The notes under the pieces are model-generated. The model did no database searches. It was not told the DNA's origin and saw only the letters and a program-made list of their open reading frames with translations. From assembly GCA_028689615.1 (NCBI GenBank), contig JAQVCV010000002.1, positions 110,078 to 174,077 on the forward strand: a stretch of DNA of 64,000 bases, in the 5' to 3' direction. This stretch comes from Bacteroidales bacterium. GTDB taxonomy: Bacteria; Bacteroidota; Bacteroidia; Bacteroidales; TTA-H9. Of the stretch, positions 9,505 to 19,262 are shown one piece after another. Both the position numbers and the translations under genes were made by a program. Numbering within the stretch: position 1 is the stretch's first letter; every line of letters starts with the position of its first letter.

Positions 9505-9518
9505 TCAAACAAAAAAAC

Positions 9519-10442
9519 ATGCTAATCAGAGCCACCGAGGTTGTTAAAAGATATTCTGGCCACACGGCACTTGATCGCGTGAGCATCGAGGTTCCGGAAG
9601 GTAAGGTTTTCGGATTGCTGGGCCCGAATGGAGCCGGAAAAACAACACTCATCCGGATTTTAAACCAAATTACCGGCCCCGATGAAGGGGCTGTTTGGTT
9701 TGACAATCAAAAACTTAACAGCATCCACATTGGGCAGATCGGATACCTGCCCGAGGAGCGCGGGCTCTACAGAAAAATGAAGGTTGGCGAACAGGCTTTG
9801 TATCTGGCTATGCTCAAAGGGGTTCCGCAAGCAGAAGCAACCCGCAGATTAAAAAAGTGGTTTGCGAAATTCGAAATCGAATCGTGGTGGAACAAAAAGG
9901 CAGAGGAACTCTCGAAAGGGATGCAACAAAAACTGCAATTCATTGTCACGGTAGTACATCAACCCAGGCTCCTTATCTTCGATGAACCGTTCAGCGGCTT
10001 TGATCCTATCAACGCCAACCTGCTCAAAGAGGAGATGCTCAACCTGAAGCGAGAAGGAACCACTGTTATCCTCTCAACCCACAACATGAATTCTGTTGAA
10101 GAACTTTGCGACAACATCGCCCTCATCAACCAATCGAGAAAAGTGTTGGATGGTACTGTAAACGGGATCAGGCAACAATACTCCCGAAAGGTATTTGAAG
10201 TAGAAGCCGAAGGCACACTACATGGTCTTAGTAGCACAATTGACGAACTGGGATTCAAGCTGATAAACTCATCAGATTTGCACAACCGAATCCAGTTCAC
10301 CATTGGTGCAACTCCGGGTCAGGCAACAACACAGGTGCTTCAGAAATTAGCTTCTGTTATTCCTGTGGTGGCTTTTCGTGAATTGCTCCCCTCGATGGAG
10401 GAGATCTTTATTGAAGCTGTCAACAAAAGCCGTAACCCCTAA
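9519..10442 (+). CDS. ABC exporter ATP-binding protein, NatA-like
   Basis: ATPase subunit of an ABC-2 type exporter, 307 residues. Walker A is GPNGAGKT (35-42), the signature is the variant LSKGMQQKLQF, and Walker B is LLIFDEPFSGFDP, followed by the H-loop STHNM. The C-terminal 90 residues form a DUF4162-like domain typical of the NatA/YhaQ group. The adjacent permease gene (12 bp downstream) is its partner. The family includes sodium exporters and exporters of unknown substrate, and the sequence does not decide between them. Confidence 0.9.
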   Translation: MLIRATEVVKRYSGHTALDRVSIEVPEGKVFGLLGPNGAGKTTLIRILNQITGPDEGAVWFDNQKLNSIHIGQIGYLPEERGLYRKMKVGEQALYLAMLKGVPQAEATRRLKKWFAKFEIESWWNKKAEELSKGMQQKLQFIVTVVHQPRLLIFDEPFSGFDPINANLLKEEMLNLKREGTTVILSTHNMNSVEELCDNIALINQSRKVLDGTVNGIRQQYSRKVFEVEAEGTLHGLSSTIDELGFKLINSSDLHNRIQFTIGATPGQATTQVLQKLASVIPVVAFRELLPSMEEIFIEAVNKSRNP

Positions 10443-10454
10443 CACCCAAATCAA

Positions 10455-11792
10455 ATGTCAAAAACAGCCATTATCATTAAAAGAGAATACCTGATCAGGG
10501 TTCGAAAAAAATCTTTTATCGTGATGACGATCCTCGGGCCAATACTGATGGCTGCGCTGTGGATTGTCCCCTTTTTAATAGCTACGATGACAAAGGACAA
10601 GCACGATGTTGAGGTTTACGACCAAACAGGAATATTCACCGAAGTTTTTCGTGATGGATCAGAATTTCGATTTCATCCCGTTCAGGGCGACCTTGATTCT
10701 CTCAAGAAAGCTTTCATCCAATCGGGGCATGATGCTTTGGTGTACATACCCCGCACCGAACTATCGGTGCCAACCACGGCAATTATCTACAGTCTTCGAC
10801 AGCCTGGCATGAACGTGAAATCAGAGATTCGTGACCGTATGAAAAAAAGGGTAGAAGGATTGAAACTCCTCAACAAAGGAATAGACCCGGAGATACTCGA
10901 ATCTGTCAAAACCGGAATAAAAGTCATGACTTTTAAATTGGACGAATCAGGTTCAGAAAAAGAGGGATTTGCCGAAGTGACCACCGGACTTGGACTGGTT
11001 GCAGGGGTAATCACCTATTTTATGTTGTTTATGTTTGGCGGTCAGGTTATGCGCAGTGTGATTGAAGAAAAAACAAGCCGCATCGTAGAGGTGATCGTTT
11101 CGTCGGTAAAACCAGTTCAGTTGATGTTGGGAAAAATGATTGGCGTAGGATTGGTAGGGCTGACACAATTCCTTTTGTGGGTGGTGCTTACCATAGGCAT
11201 TGTTGGAGGATTTCAACTTATTTACGGAGACAAACTACAACAAGGGATCCCTGCTGCGGCCCAAACTATGGCTCAGACCCCGGCAACGGGAATAACCGCT
11301 GCCACCCTTGAAGAAGCCACTTCCGACAACAACACCATGTTGAGGGTGCTGGAAGCCATTCACAGCATCGACTTTGGACTGATGATAGGCAGCTTTCTGT
11401 TTTATTTTATTGGCGGCTACCTCCTCTATGCCTCCCTGTTTGCAGCAATGGGATCGGCTGTTGAAAACGAACAGGATTCCCAGCAATTCATTCTCCCCGT
11501 GACCCTGCCACTGATCATCGCCTTTTTCAGTGCAGGATACATTCTGAACTATCCTGATGGAGCTCTCTCGGTATGGCTTTCCATGATACCCCTCACAAGC
11601 CCTGTGGTGATGATGATCAGAATAGCTTTTGGAGTGCCTTTGTGGCAATTGGCAATCTCCATAGCGTTGTTATTTGCTACAGTGACTCTGACTACCTGGC
11701 TGGGGGCCAGAATCTATCGCACAGGGATTTTGATGTATGGAAAAAAAACTACCTGGAAAGAACTCTGGAAGTGGATGAAATACAATTCATAA
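10455..11792 (+). CDS. ABC-2 type exporter permease, NatB-like
   Basis: A 445-residue membrane partner of the preceding ATPase. The layout is the NatB/ABC-2 pattern: one N-terminal helix (about residues 24-44), a large extracytoplasmic domain (about 50-170), then a cluster of about five or six helices. The conserved cytoplasmic coupling segment VIEEKTSRIVEVIVSSVKP (about 200-218) is present. An insertion of about 40 residues rich in Ala, Thr and Gln (about 260-295) separates two helices. The substrate is unknown. A 158-bp gap with its own promoter separates this gene from secDF. Confidence 0.88.
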   Translation: MSKTAIIIKREYLIRVRKKSFIVMTILGPILMAALWIVPFLIATMTKDKHDVEVYDQTGIFTEVFRDGSEFRFHPVQGDLDSLKKAFIQSGHDALVYIPRTELSVPTTAIIYSLRQPGMNVKSEIRDRMKKRVEGLKLLNKGIDPEILESVKTGIKVMTFKLDESGSEKEGFAEVTTGLGLVAGVITYFMLFMFGGQVMRSVIEEKTSRIVEVIVSSVKPVQLMLGKMIGVGLVGLTQFLLWVVLTIGIVGGFQLIYGDKLQQGIPAAAQTMAQTPATGITAATLEEATSDNNTMLRVLEAIHSIDFGLMIGSFLFYFIGGYLLYASLFAAMGSAVENEQDSQQFILPVTLPLIIAFFSAGYILNYPDGALSVWLSMIPLTSPVVMMIRIAFGVPLWQLAISIALLFATVTLTTWLGARIYRTGILMYGKKTTWKELWKWMKYNS

Positions 11793-11878
11793 CGCCAAAT
11801 CGAATTCGCATTTTCACCCACATGACATCATTTTTTTCGATATTAATTAACAAACCATTCTTAACAAGCAAGGGAAAA

Positions 11879-11909
11879 TTGTAAATTTTTGAATTTAATC
11901 CTAAATTTG
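11879..11909 (+). promoter_or_regulatory. Promoter of secDF
   Basis: TTG (11879-11881), 20 bp spacing, TAAATTTG (11902-11909): a full match to the Bacteroidota sigma-ABfr type promoter. The expected transcript start near 11916 leaves a leader of about 35 nt before the ATG at 11951. Confidence 0.7.
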
Positions 11910-11950
11910 CACCCTTGAAAATTTTTAACTATTTTAAAATCTGAGAACCC

Positions 11951-14900
11951 ATGCAAAACAAGGGAGTGATTAAATTCTTTGCAATCCTTTTTGCGCTGGT
12001 CTGCCTGTTTCAATTGTCGTTTACATTTTTCTCAAGCAGAGTAGAACAAAAAGCCAAAGAATATTCGTTAAGTGCCGAGGCTAAAAATCTGGCTATCAAG
12101 ATGGCTCAGGGAGATCAACTCCGTGAGGTCGTTCTATTCGACTCCATCTCCAAGGCCCGTGAAAGATTCTATCTTGATTCAATAGCCAGCGAGCCTGTTT
12201 ACAATATTTTAGTGAGAAAATACAGCTACAAGGATGTAAAAGAGCGCGAAATCAACCTCGGCCTCGACCTCAAAGGCGGTATGAACGTTATCATGGAAGT
12301 TTCCGTGGTTGACATTATCAGAGCACTTTCGGGTTACAGCACCGATTCCACCTTTAACAAAGCCCTTGTTCTTGCTCGTGAAAAGCAAAAAAACTCCAAT
12401 GCCGATTATGTTACTCTCTTTGCTGAATCGTTCAAAGAACTTGACCCAAATGCCAGTTTGGCCGCAATATTCCAGACTGTTGAATTAAAGGAAAGAGTCA
12501 AATTCAACTCTACCAACGACGAGGTAATCAGCGTTATAAGAGAAGAGACTTCGGGTGCGATTGATCGTACTTTCAATATTTTGCGTACCCGTATCGACCG
12601 TTTTGGTGTTGCGCAGCCCAATATTCAACGCTTACAAACAGCCGGCCGCATCCTTATTGAGCTGCCCGGTATCAAAGAGCCTGAACGTGTAAGAAAACTC
12701 TTGCAGGGTTCGGCCAAGCTTGAATTCTGGGAAACCTACAAATTCCCTGAAATTTATCAGTATTTCACCGATGCTAACGGCAAACTGCGCGAGTTCAACA
12801 AACAACTCGAAAAAGGCGTTGCCGTAAACGAAACAGCCGATTCGAACGCAGCAGTTACCGCCAATGTCGATACAACCGCCGCCGTTGCCGCTGTTGATGG
12901 CGATACAGCAACAAAAGCCGACACCTCTTTGCTGGCTAAACTCGGTGATTCAGCCTCCATCGACAAAGGCAAATCGAATTTTGAAGATTATGCTCGCGAA
13001 AACCCGCTTTTTGCCTACCTGAATCCAGCATTCTACCAGAATGAATCAGGACAATACGCCCCCTTTGAAAGTGCACGCGTAGGTTCTGCCTTCATTAAAG
13101 ACACCGCTCGCGTTAACAACATGCTGAAAAGGGTGAAATCGGTGTTTCCTCCATCGCTGAAACTCCTTTGGACTGTTAAACCCGAGCCCAACCGCAAAGA
13201 CATCCTCGATCTGATTGCCATTAAGGTAAAATCGCGTGATGGCAAAGCCCCATTGGGTGGTGATGTAATCGTGGATGCACGCCAGGATGTTAACCCCTCG
13301 AACGGTGGAGTTGAAGTATCGATGGCTATGAACGGTGAAGGTGCACGCGTATGGAAAAACCTGACTGCCGACAACATTGGAAATCAGATTGCCATTGTAC
13401 TTGACGATTATGTTTACTCATATCCTAACGTAAACCAAGAAATTGCAGGCGGACGCAGTTCAATATCGGGAGGCGGAATGACCATTGAAGAGGCACAAGA
13501 CCTTGCCAATATTCTGAAAGCCGGTAAATTGCCTGCTCCTGCACACATTGTTCAGGAAGCAGTGGTTGGCCCCTCGCTGGGTAAAGAAGCCATCGACGCG
13601 GGGATGAACTCCTTCATCCTGGCCTTCGTGCTGGTGTTGCTTTACATGGTTCTCTACTACAACAAAGCCGGCTTTGTTGCCGATACAGCCTTGTTGATCA
13701 ACATCTTTTTCCTTTTTGGTGTTCTGGCCTCGTTTGGAGCAACCCTCACCTTGCCCGGTATAGCCGGTATCGTGCTTACCATGGGTATGGCCGTTGATGC
13801 CAATGTGATTATTTACGAGCGTATAATTGAAGAAGTAAGAGCAGGGAAAGGACTCCGTCTGGCACTTAACGATGGTTACAAAAACGCTTATTCGGCCATC
13901 ATCGACGGAAACGCTACCACTTTACTTACTGCTATTATTCTTTACATTTTCGGCAGTGGCCCCATCCAGGGTTTTGCCACCACGCTGATTATCGGTCTGG
14001 TGACCTCACTGTTTACCTCTATCCTTATCTCCCGTGTAATCTTTGTTTGGTTGCTCGACAAGAATAAAAACATCTCTTTCGACAACAAGTTTACCCGCGG
14101 ATTCCTTGCTAACACCAAGTTTGATTTCATAGGGCTGAGAAACAAAGCCTACATCCTGTCCATTTCTCTTTTCTTGATCGCCATTATTTCACTCGCTTTC
14201 AAAGGATTGAATTTTGGTGTTGATTTCACCGGAGGACGCACCTACATTGTTCGCTTCGATCAAAATGTAAAAGTAGCTGATGTTCGCCAGGTGCTTGCCA
14301 CTGAATTTGGTGAAGCTCCGGAAGTTAAGTCATTTGGACCAGAAACTCAGGTAAAAATCACTACCAAATACATGGTTGAGCGCGAAGATGCAGCGGTTGA
14401 CAGCATCATTGAAACCAAACTTTACACTGCCCTGAATCCCATGTATGCAAGTCCAATCAGCATCAATGATTTCAACAGCAGCGCAAACGATGGTAGCGGC
14501 ACCATTGGCATTCTGACCTCTCAAAAGGTTGGTCCTACCATTGCTTACGACATCAAACGCAATGCCGTTTTGGCTGTAATCTTCGCTCTGATAGGAATCT
14601 TTACCTACATCGCGATAAGATTTAAGAAATGGCAATACGGTCTGGGAGGTGTTGTATCGCTGTTCCACGACACTGTAATTATTCTCGGTTTGTTCAGTCT
14701 GTTCCACGGCATACTTCCCTTCAACCTTGAAGTGGGACAAGACTTCATCGCAGCAATTCTTACAATCATCGGTTATTCTATCAACGACACTGTGATCATT
14801 TTCGACCGTATTCGTGAATACGTGACCCTGCACCCGAAACGCGATCTGAAGGATAACATGAACGGCGCTATCAACAGCACCCTGGCTCGTACGATGAACA

Positions 14901-15097
14901 CTGCCGGAACCACCTTGATCGTGTTGCTTATCATCTTCATTTTTGGTGGCGAAATCATCAGGGGATTCACCTTTGCTCTGCTCATGGGAATTTTGTTCGG
15001 TACCTATTCATCGGTATTCAACGCCAGCCCCATCGCCTTCGACCTGATCAATTATCAAAAAAAGAAAGCCGCTGAAAAAGCTGCCCTCAAAAGATAA
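11951..15097 (+). CDS. secDF: Fused protein translocase subunit SecDF
   Basis: Inner-membrane partner of SecYEG that uses the proton gradient to pull substrates outward. At 1048 residues it joins SecD (about 1-690) and SecF (about 720-1048), the usual form in Bacteroidota. Visible signatures are the SecD motif GLDLKGGMNVIMEV, the SecD membrane motif VDANVIIYERI, the SecF motif GVDFTGGRTYIVRF and the SecF motif NDTVIIFDRIREY. Twelve helices are expected. Within the first periplasmic domain there is a low-complexity Ala/Thr/Asp insertion (about residues 292-340), absent from E. coli SecD. The gene has its own promoter and is followed by a strong terminator. Confidence 0.97.
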   Translation: MQNKGVIKFFAILFALVCLFQLSFTFFSSRVEQKAKEYSLSAEAKNLAIKMAQGDQLREVVLFDSISKARERFYLDSIASEPVYNILVRKYSYKDVKEREINLGLDLKGGMNVIMEVSVVDIIRALSGYSTDSTFNKALVLAREKQKNSNADYVTLFAESFKELDPNASLAAIFQTVELKERVKFNSTNDEVISVIREETSGAIDRTFNILRTRIDRFGVAQPNIQRLQTAGRILIELPGIKEPERVRKLLQGSAKLEFWETYKFPEIYQYFTDANGKLREFNKQLEKGVAVNETADSNAAVTANVDTTAAVAAVDGDTATKADTSLLAKLGDSASIDKGKSNFEDYARENPLFAYLNPAFYQNESGQYAPFESARVGSAFIKDTARVNNMLKRVKSVFPPSLKLLWTVKPEPNRKDILDLIAIKVKSRDGKAPLGGDVIVDARQDVNPSNGGVEVSMAMNGEGARVWKNLTADNIGNQIAIVLDDYVYSYPNVNQEIAGGRSSISGGGMTIEEAQDLANILKAGKLPAPAHIVQEAVVGPSLGKEAIDAGMNSFILAFVLVLLYMVLYYNKAGFVADTALLINIFFLFGVLASFGATLTLPGIAGIVLTMGMAVDANVIIYERIIEEVRAGKGLRLALNDGYKNAYSAIIDGNATTLLTAIILYIFGSGPIQGFATTLIIGLVTSLFTSILISRVIFVWLLDKNKNISFDNKFTRGFLANTKFDFIGLRNKAYILSISLFLIAIISLAFKGLNFGVDFTGGRTYIVRFDQNVKVADVRQVLATEFGEAPEVKSFGPETQVKITTKYMVEREDAAVDSIIETKLYTALNPMYASPISINDFNSSANDGSGTIGILTSQKVGPTIAYDIKRNAVLAVIFALIGIFTYIAIRFKKWQYGLGGVVSLFHDTVIILGLFSLFHGILPFNLEVGQDFIAAILTIIGYSINDTVIIFDRIREYVTLHPKRDLKDNMNGAINSTLARTMNTAGTTLIVLLIIFIFGGEIIRGFTFALLMGILFGTYSSVFNASPIAFDLINYQKKKAAEKAALKR

Positions 15098-15126
15098 GAA
15101 ACAGACCAATCACATTTAATTTGCAG

Positions 15127-15163
15127 AAAAGTCCCGTGTTCAGCGGGACTTTTCTTATTTTTG
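15127..15163 (+). terminator. secDF terminator merging into a tatA promoter element
   Basis: AAAAGTCCCG (15127-15136) and CGGGACTTTT (15144-15153) form a perfect 10-bp hairpin with a 7-nt loop, followed by CTTATTTTT. The T tract itself contains TATTTTTG (15156-15163), an exact TAnnTTTG -7 element positioned for the next gene. Confidence 0.75.
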
Positions 15164-15183
15164 CTATGTCCATCGTTACGGTT

Positions 15184-15558
15184 ATGCACTCTACCCTACT
15201 CATCTTTGATCTTAGTGGCGGCGAATTATTTCTGATTGTTCTGGCCATCATTATTCTGTTTGGACCCAAGCAGATACCTGTGATTGCCAGAGCTATAGGC
15301 AAAGTTATGTACGAAGTTCGTACAGCAACCAACCAAATAAAACAAGAGGTGATGGCGGAAGCAAGAAACATGGAAGAAACCGTTCAGCCTGCCGGCGACA
15401 TCACTCAAAACCACTCACGGGACAATAAAACACCTGACAAAGAGTTAAATAAAACCGAACTGGCCGACACCATCCAACCCGATCCGGAAACAACGGCTGC
15501 AAGCCCATCGGACAAGAAAGACCCTAAAGACTCGCTAACAAAGAAAAAAGACTCATAA
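15184..15558 (+). CDS. Sec-independent translocase TatA/TatB-type protein
   Basis: A 124-residue single-helix protein. It has a short polar N terminus, the membrane helix ELFLIVLAIIILFG, the FGP hinge and an amphipathic helix (PKQIPVIARAIGKVM), which together are the TatA/B/E signature. An acidic, Thr/Lys/Asp-rich tail of about 70 residues follows, longer than in most TatA and more TatB-like. I chose ATG 15184 because a -7 element at 15156-15163 would place the transcript start near 15170. The upstream ATG at 15166 is possible if transcription starts earlier. The stop overlaps the next ATG by one base, so it is co-transcribed with the OmpA gene. tatC is not in the window. Confidence 0.85.
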   Translation: MHSTLLIFDLSGGELFLIVLAIIILFGPKQIPVIARAIGKVMYEVRTATNQIKQEVMAEARNMEETVQPAGDITQNHSRDNKTPDKELNKTELADTIQPDPETTAASPSDKKDPKDSLTKKKDS

Positions 15559-18041
15559 TGAAATCATTGAAGCTTTTTACCTTCTTCTTTACTGCCCTCC
15601 TCCTTTGGGGAGCAGGCTCAACAAATGCTCAAAACAGAAAAACGGCAGCAGCCGATCAGGCATTTGAAACCAACCAGTACAACACTGCAATTAAATTGTA
15701 CAGAAAGGCCGCAGGCAAAGTAAAAGATATCAATGAGCGAAACAGGATTGCATTCCAGCAGGCAGAGTGTTTCCGAATGATGAACGACCGCAGAAAAGCT
15801 GAGCCGTTTTACCGCAGGTTGGTGAATGCCAAATATGAAACAACGAAACCCGAAATTTTACTCCACCTGGCCGATATCCTCAGAAGCAAAGAGACCTATG
15901 AAGAAGCTAAAGAGCTTTATGAACGCTACATTGCCCTGGTTCCCGACGACCACCGGGGAACAGTAGGATTGGAATCGTGCGAACTTGCACCACAATTGAA
16001 AGAAAACCCCTCGCGACACGAGATTACACCCCTCAATTCCATCAATTCACGCGATAACGATTTCTCTGCTGTTTACAGCAACTCAGCCTTCAACGAAATA
16101 GTGTTTGCCTCAGATAGAAAAGGGGTGACAGGCAAAAAGTTAGACGAATGGACCAACAAAGGCTTCAGCGATCTTTTCATCACTAAAAACGATGTAACCG
16201 GCAAATGGACCACCCCGATTACAGCCGATGCCGGCGGCATGGTAAACACTGAAGCAAACGAAGGACAGCCCTTTTTCAATCCCCGTTTTAACACCATGTA
16301 TTTCACTCGGTGCTACAATGAGAAAAAGAAAAAAAACGGCTGCAAAGTAATGGTAACCAAACGCGCAGGAACAGGCTGGTCGGAACCTACCGAGATTGAT
16401 TTGGGTGGCGACTCAACTACAGTTATTGGACATCCAACACTTACTGATGATGAACTTACCATAGTTTTCTCAGCGGAGCTTCCCGGAGGACGTGGCGGCA
16501 AAGATCTGTGGATGGCCAACAGAAAAAGGAAGACCGATAAATTTGGAAAACCCCGAAACCTGGGAGATATTGTCAACACGCCCGGAAACGAACTCTTCCC
16601 CTACCTACGGGCCGACACCCTTCTTTATTTCAGTTCTGATGGTCACGCGGGAATGGGAGGACTCGATATCTTCAAAACATGGATGCTTAAATCCTCAGGG
16701 GAAGAAACCAAGGAAAACTGGAAAAAACCACAGAATCTAAGCACCCCCATCAACTCCAATTCCGATGATTTTGCTATCAGTTTTCACGCCGAAGCCATGG
16801 AAGAAGGTTTCTTCACAAGCAACAGGGTTGGTGGACGAGGCGGCGACGATATTTATTCCTTTGTTATACAACCTCTTGTATTTACACTACAAGGCATCGT
16901 ACGCGACGACCGAACCTTGCAACCCGTGCAAGGAGCTTTGGTGGTGATGGAAGGATCCGACGGAAAATCATACCGATCAACAACTTCAGAAATAGGAGCT
17001 TACAGCTTCAACAAAAATCAAGTTCTGCCCAATACCAACTACAAACTTACCGTGAGCAAAGAGAAGTATTTCACTGCTACCGGAGAAGAAACCACGCTGG
17101 GATTAGAAACCAGCAAAGATCTGGTTCATGATTTTCGTCTGATACCCGTACCACAAAAGCCTGTGGTTCTTCCCGACATCCTTTACGATCTGGGTCGCTG
17201 GGAATTAAAGCCACAATACCAGGACTCGCTGCAAGGGCTGATTCAAATTCTGGAGGCTAATCCCAACATCATCATCGAGTTGGCCGCCCATACCGATGCC
17301 CGCGACTCGGAGGAGCGTAACGATGCCCTATCACAAAAACGTGCCCAAAGCGTTGTTGATTACCTGATTGTAAGGGGAATAGAACCAGGCCGACTGTCAG
17401 CCAAGGGGTATGGAGAACGGCAACCACGCGTACTTCAATCCGATGTGGTGAAGGAAGGCTACACCTTTAAAGCAGGCAGCAGACTGACCGAAGCTTTTAT
17501 CGACTCACTGAGCGGCAAACAGCTAAAAGAAGCTGCACATCAGATGAACCGTCGGACAGAGTTTTCAATCATAGCCACCAACTTTGTATCACAACGTAAA
17601 GTTGGACAACCGTTGGAATCTCAACAGGCAACCGAGGTAAAAATAGTCACTGAAATTGAAAAACATGTGGTTCCATACACCACCAAAGGAAAAGAAAAAA
17701 TAGTGGCATGCACTGTCAACAACATTACGCTCGACTTTATTTATTCTCCCAAAGCGCCCAAAGCTGTAATTTCCACCAAGCAAGCACTTGAATTGCTCAA
17801 AGCCGGGGCAATAGGAAAAGACGACTTCCAGGGCAATGGCGAAGAAATACTGGCAGGTGGCTCCATTCAAAACAATGCAGTGTTTACCATCAGCCAATTA
17901 AGAATTGGAAGAAAAGTGATTTACGATGTTGATGTTACGGTTGACAGCAAGGCCGACGGCCTGATAATCAACAACAAAGTTCTATCCCGTTTTGGAGCTT
18001 TCGTAATTGATGAAAAAGCCAGCCAGTTGATTTTTGAGTAA
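15558..18041 (+). CDS. PorE-like OmpA-family protein with extra C-terminal domain
   Basis: An 827-residue envelope protein. In order it has a signal peptide (1-25, ending NAQ), N-terminal TPR-like repeats (about 28-140), a PD40/WD40-type propeller (about 150-420, with repeated FASDR/YFSSDG strands), a carboxypeptidase-regulatory-like fold (about 430-510) and an OmpA peptidoglycan-binding domain (about 535-685, TDARDSEERNDALSQKRA). This is the architecture of T9SS-associated PorE, though here the signal is not a lipobox. An extra domain (about 700-827) resembles clan AA retropepsin-like folds, with SPK (730-732) where the catalytic DTG would be. Its ATG overlaps the tatA stop. Role inferred: anchoring a secretion complex to peptidoglycan. 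Confidence 0.8.
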   Translation: MKSLKLFTFFFTALLLWGAGSTNAQNRKTAAADQAFETNQYNTAIKLYRKAAGKVKDINERNRIAFQQAECFRMMNDRRKAEPFYRRLVNAKYETTKPEILLHLADILRSKETYEEAKELYERYIALVPDDHRGTVGLESCELAPQLKENPSRHEITPLNSINSRDNDFSAVYSNSAFNEIVFASDRKGVTGKKLDEWTNKGFSDLFITKNDVTGKWTTPITADAGGMVNTEANEGQPFFNPRFNTMYFTRCYNEKKKKNGCKVMVTKRAGTGWSEPTEIDLGGDSTTVIGHPTLTDDELTIVFSAELPGGRGGKDLWMANRKRKTDKFGKPRNLGDIVNTPGNELFPYLRADTLLYFSSDGHAGMGGLDIFKTWMLKSSGEETKENWKKPQNLSTPINSNSDDFAISFHAEAMEEGFFTSNRVGGRGGDDIYSFVIQPLVFTLQGIVRDDRTLQPVQGALVVMEGSDGKSYRSTTSEIGAYSFNKNQVLPNTNYKLTVSKEKYFTATGEETTLGLETSKDLVHDFRLIPVPQKPVVLPDILYDLGRWELKPQYQDSLQGLIQILEANPNIIIELAAHTDARDSEERNDALSQKRAQSVVDYLIVRGIEPGRLSAKGYGERQPRVLQSDVVKEGYTFKAGSRLTEAFIDSLSGKQLKEAAHQMNRRTEFSIIATNFVSQRKVGQPLESQQATEVKIVTEIEKHVVPYTTKGKEKIVACTVNNITLDFIYSPKAPKAVISTKQALELLKAGAIGKDDFQGNGEEILAGGSIQNNAVFTISQLRIGRKVIYDVDVTVDSKADGLIINNKVLSRFGAFVIDEKASQLIFE

Positions 18042-18066
18042 ACTACCCATTCCCCTACAAAAAAGA

Positions 18067-19230
18067 ATGACCGACAGATATACAGGACGTGGCGTCTCGG
18101 CTAAAAAAGAAGATGTTCACGCTGCTATAAGCAAAACCGACAAAGGCATCTTCCCAAAGGCCTTTTGCAAAGTAATACCCGATGTATTGGGACAAGATGC
18201 AGAATGGTGTAACATCATGCATGCCGATGGAGCCGGGACCAAATCGTCGCTGGCTTACGCCTATTGGCGTGAAACTGGCGACCTCACGGTATGGCACGGC
18301 ATTGCTCAGGATGCTATAGTGATGAACACCGATGATCTGATTTGCGCCGGAGTGTATGACAACATGCTTCTTTCATCAACAATTGGCCGCAACAAGCGGC
18401 TTATCCCGGGTGAAGTAATCAGCGCGATTATTGAAGGAACCGAGCTGTTTTGCTCCAAAATGCGCGAGTTGGGTGTTGGTCTGCACCTAACCGGAGGAGA
18501 AACTGCCGACGTGGGCGATCTGGTGAGAACCATCATTGTTGACAGTACAGTTACAGCGCGCGTTCCCAGGCGCCAGATTGTTTCAAACCACAGAATTAAA
18601 CCAGGCGACGTGATTGTTGGACTAGCATCTTCAGGTCAGGCATCGTATGAAGACAGCTACAACGGCGGCATGGGAAGCAACGGGTTAACCTCAGCCCGCC
18701 ACGATGTTTTTAACAAAATACTTGCCCGCAATTATCCCGAATCGTTTGACGGAGCCTTGCCTGAAGGCTTGGTTTACTCCGGAACCAAGGGGCTTACAGA
18801 CCCAAGCCCTGTTGAAGGGATAGATATGGGTCACCTTGTTTTATCGCCCACAAGAACCTACGCTCCTGTTGCCTCACGCATCTTAAAAGCTATGGGACCT
18901 CACATCCATGGGATGATCCATTGCAGCGGTGGCGGGCAAACCAAAGTACTTCATTTCATCGACCAATTCTCCATCATCAAAGACAACCTTTTTGCCCTTC
19001 CGCCCCTGTTCGAGATTATTCAAAAGGAATCAGGAACCTCGTGGCACGAAATGTATCAGGTATTCAACATGGGACATCGGTTAGAATTTTACGTAGAACC
19101 CTTGCTGGCAAACGACATCATCGCGATAGCCAGAGAGTACAACATTGACGCCCAAATTGTTGGACGCGTTGAACCGGCAGAAAAACCTCAGGTTGTAATT
19201 CAGTCAGAATTTGGTTGTTACACCTATTAA
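18067..19230 (+). CDS. purM: Phosphoribosylformylglycinamidine cyclo-ligase (AIR synthetase)
   Basis: Purine biosynthesis enzyme that closes FGAM to AIR with ATP. The 387-residue protein shows the PurM family motifs: the N-terminal DRYTGRGVSAKKEDVHAA, HADGAGTKSSLAY, the LTGGETADV nucleotide-site strand, GLASSGQASYEDSYNGG and the late CSGGGQTKV. This form is the Bacteroidota type, about 40 residues longer than E. coli PurM. I start it at ATG 18067. The earlier TTG at 18034 lies inside the upstream gene and adds residues not seen in relatives. It begins 25 bp after the OmpA-family stop and so may share its transcript. Confidence 0.94.
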   Translation: MTDRYTGRGVSAKKEDVHAAISKTDKGIFPKAFCKVIPDVLGQDAEWCNIMHADGAGTKSSLAYAYWRETGDLTVWHGIAQDAIVMNTDDLICAGVYDNMLLSSTIGRNKRLIPGEVISAIIEGTELFCSKMRELGVGLHLTGGETADVGDLVRTIIVDSTVTARVPRRQIVSNHRIKPGDVIVGLASSGQASYEDSYNGGMGSNGLTSARHDVFNKILARNYPESFDGALPEGLVYSGTKGLTDPSPVEGIDMGHLVLSPTRTYAPVASRILKAMGPHIHGMIHCSGGGQTKVLHFIDQFSIIKDNLFALPPLFEIIQKESGTSWHEMYQVFNMGHRLEFYVEPLLANDIIAIAREYNIDAQIVGRVEPAEKPQVVIQSEFGCYTY

Positions 19231-19262
19231 AAAAATTGCTGTAAACCCGGTTTAGATTGAAA

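Noticed and set aside
15121..15183. Longer start for the tatA gene at TTG 15121.
   Set aside because: It would translate through the secDF terminator hairpin and begins upstream of the likely transcript start.
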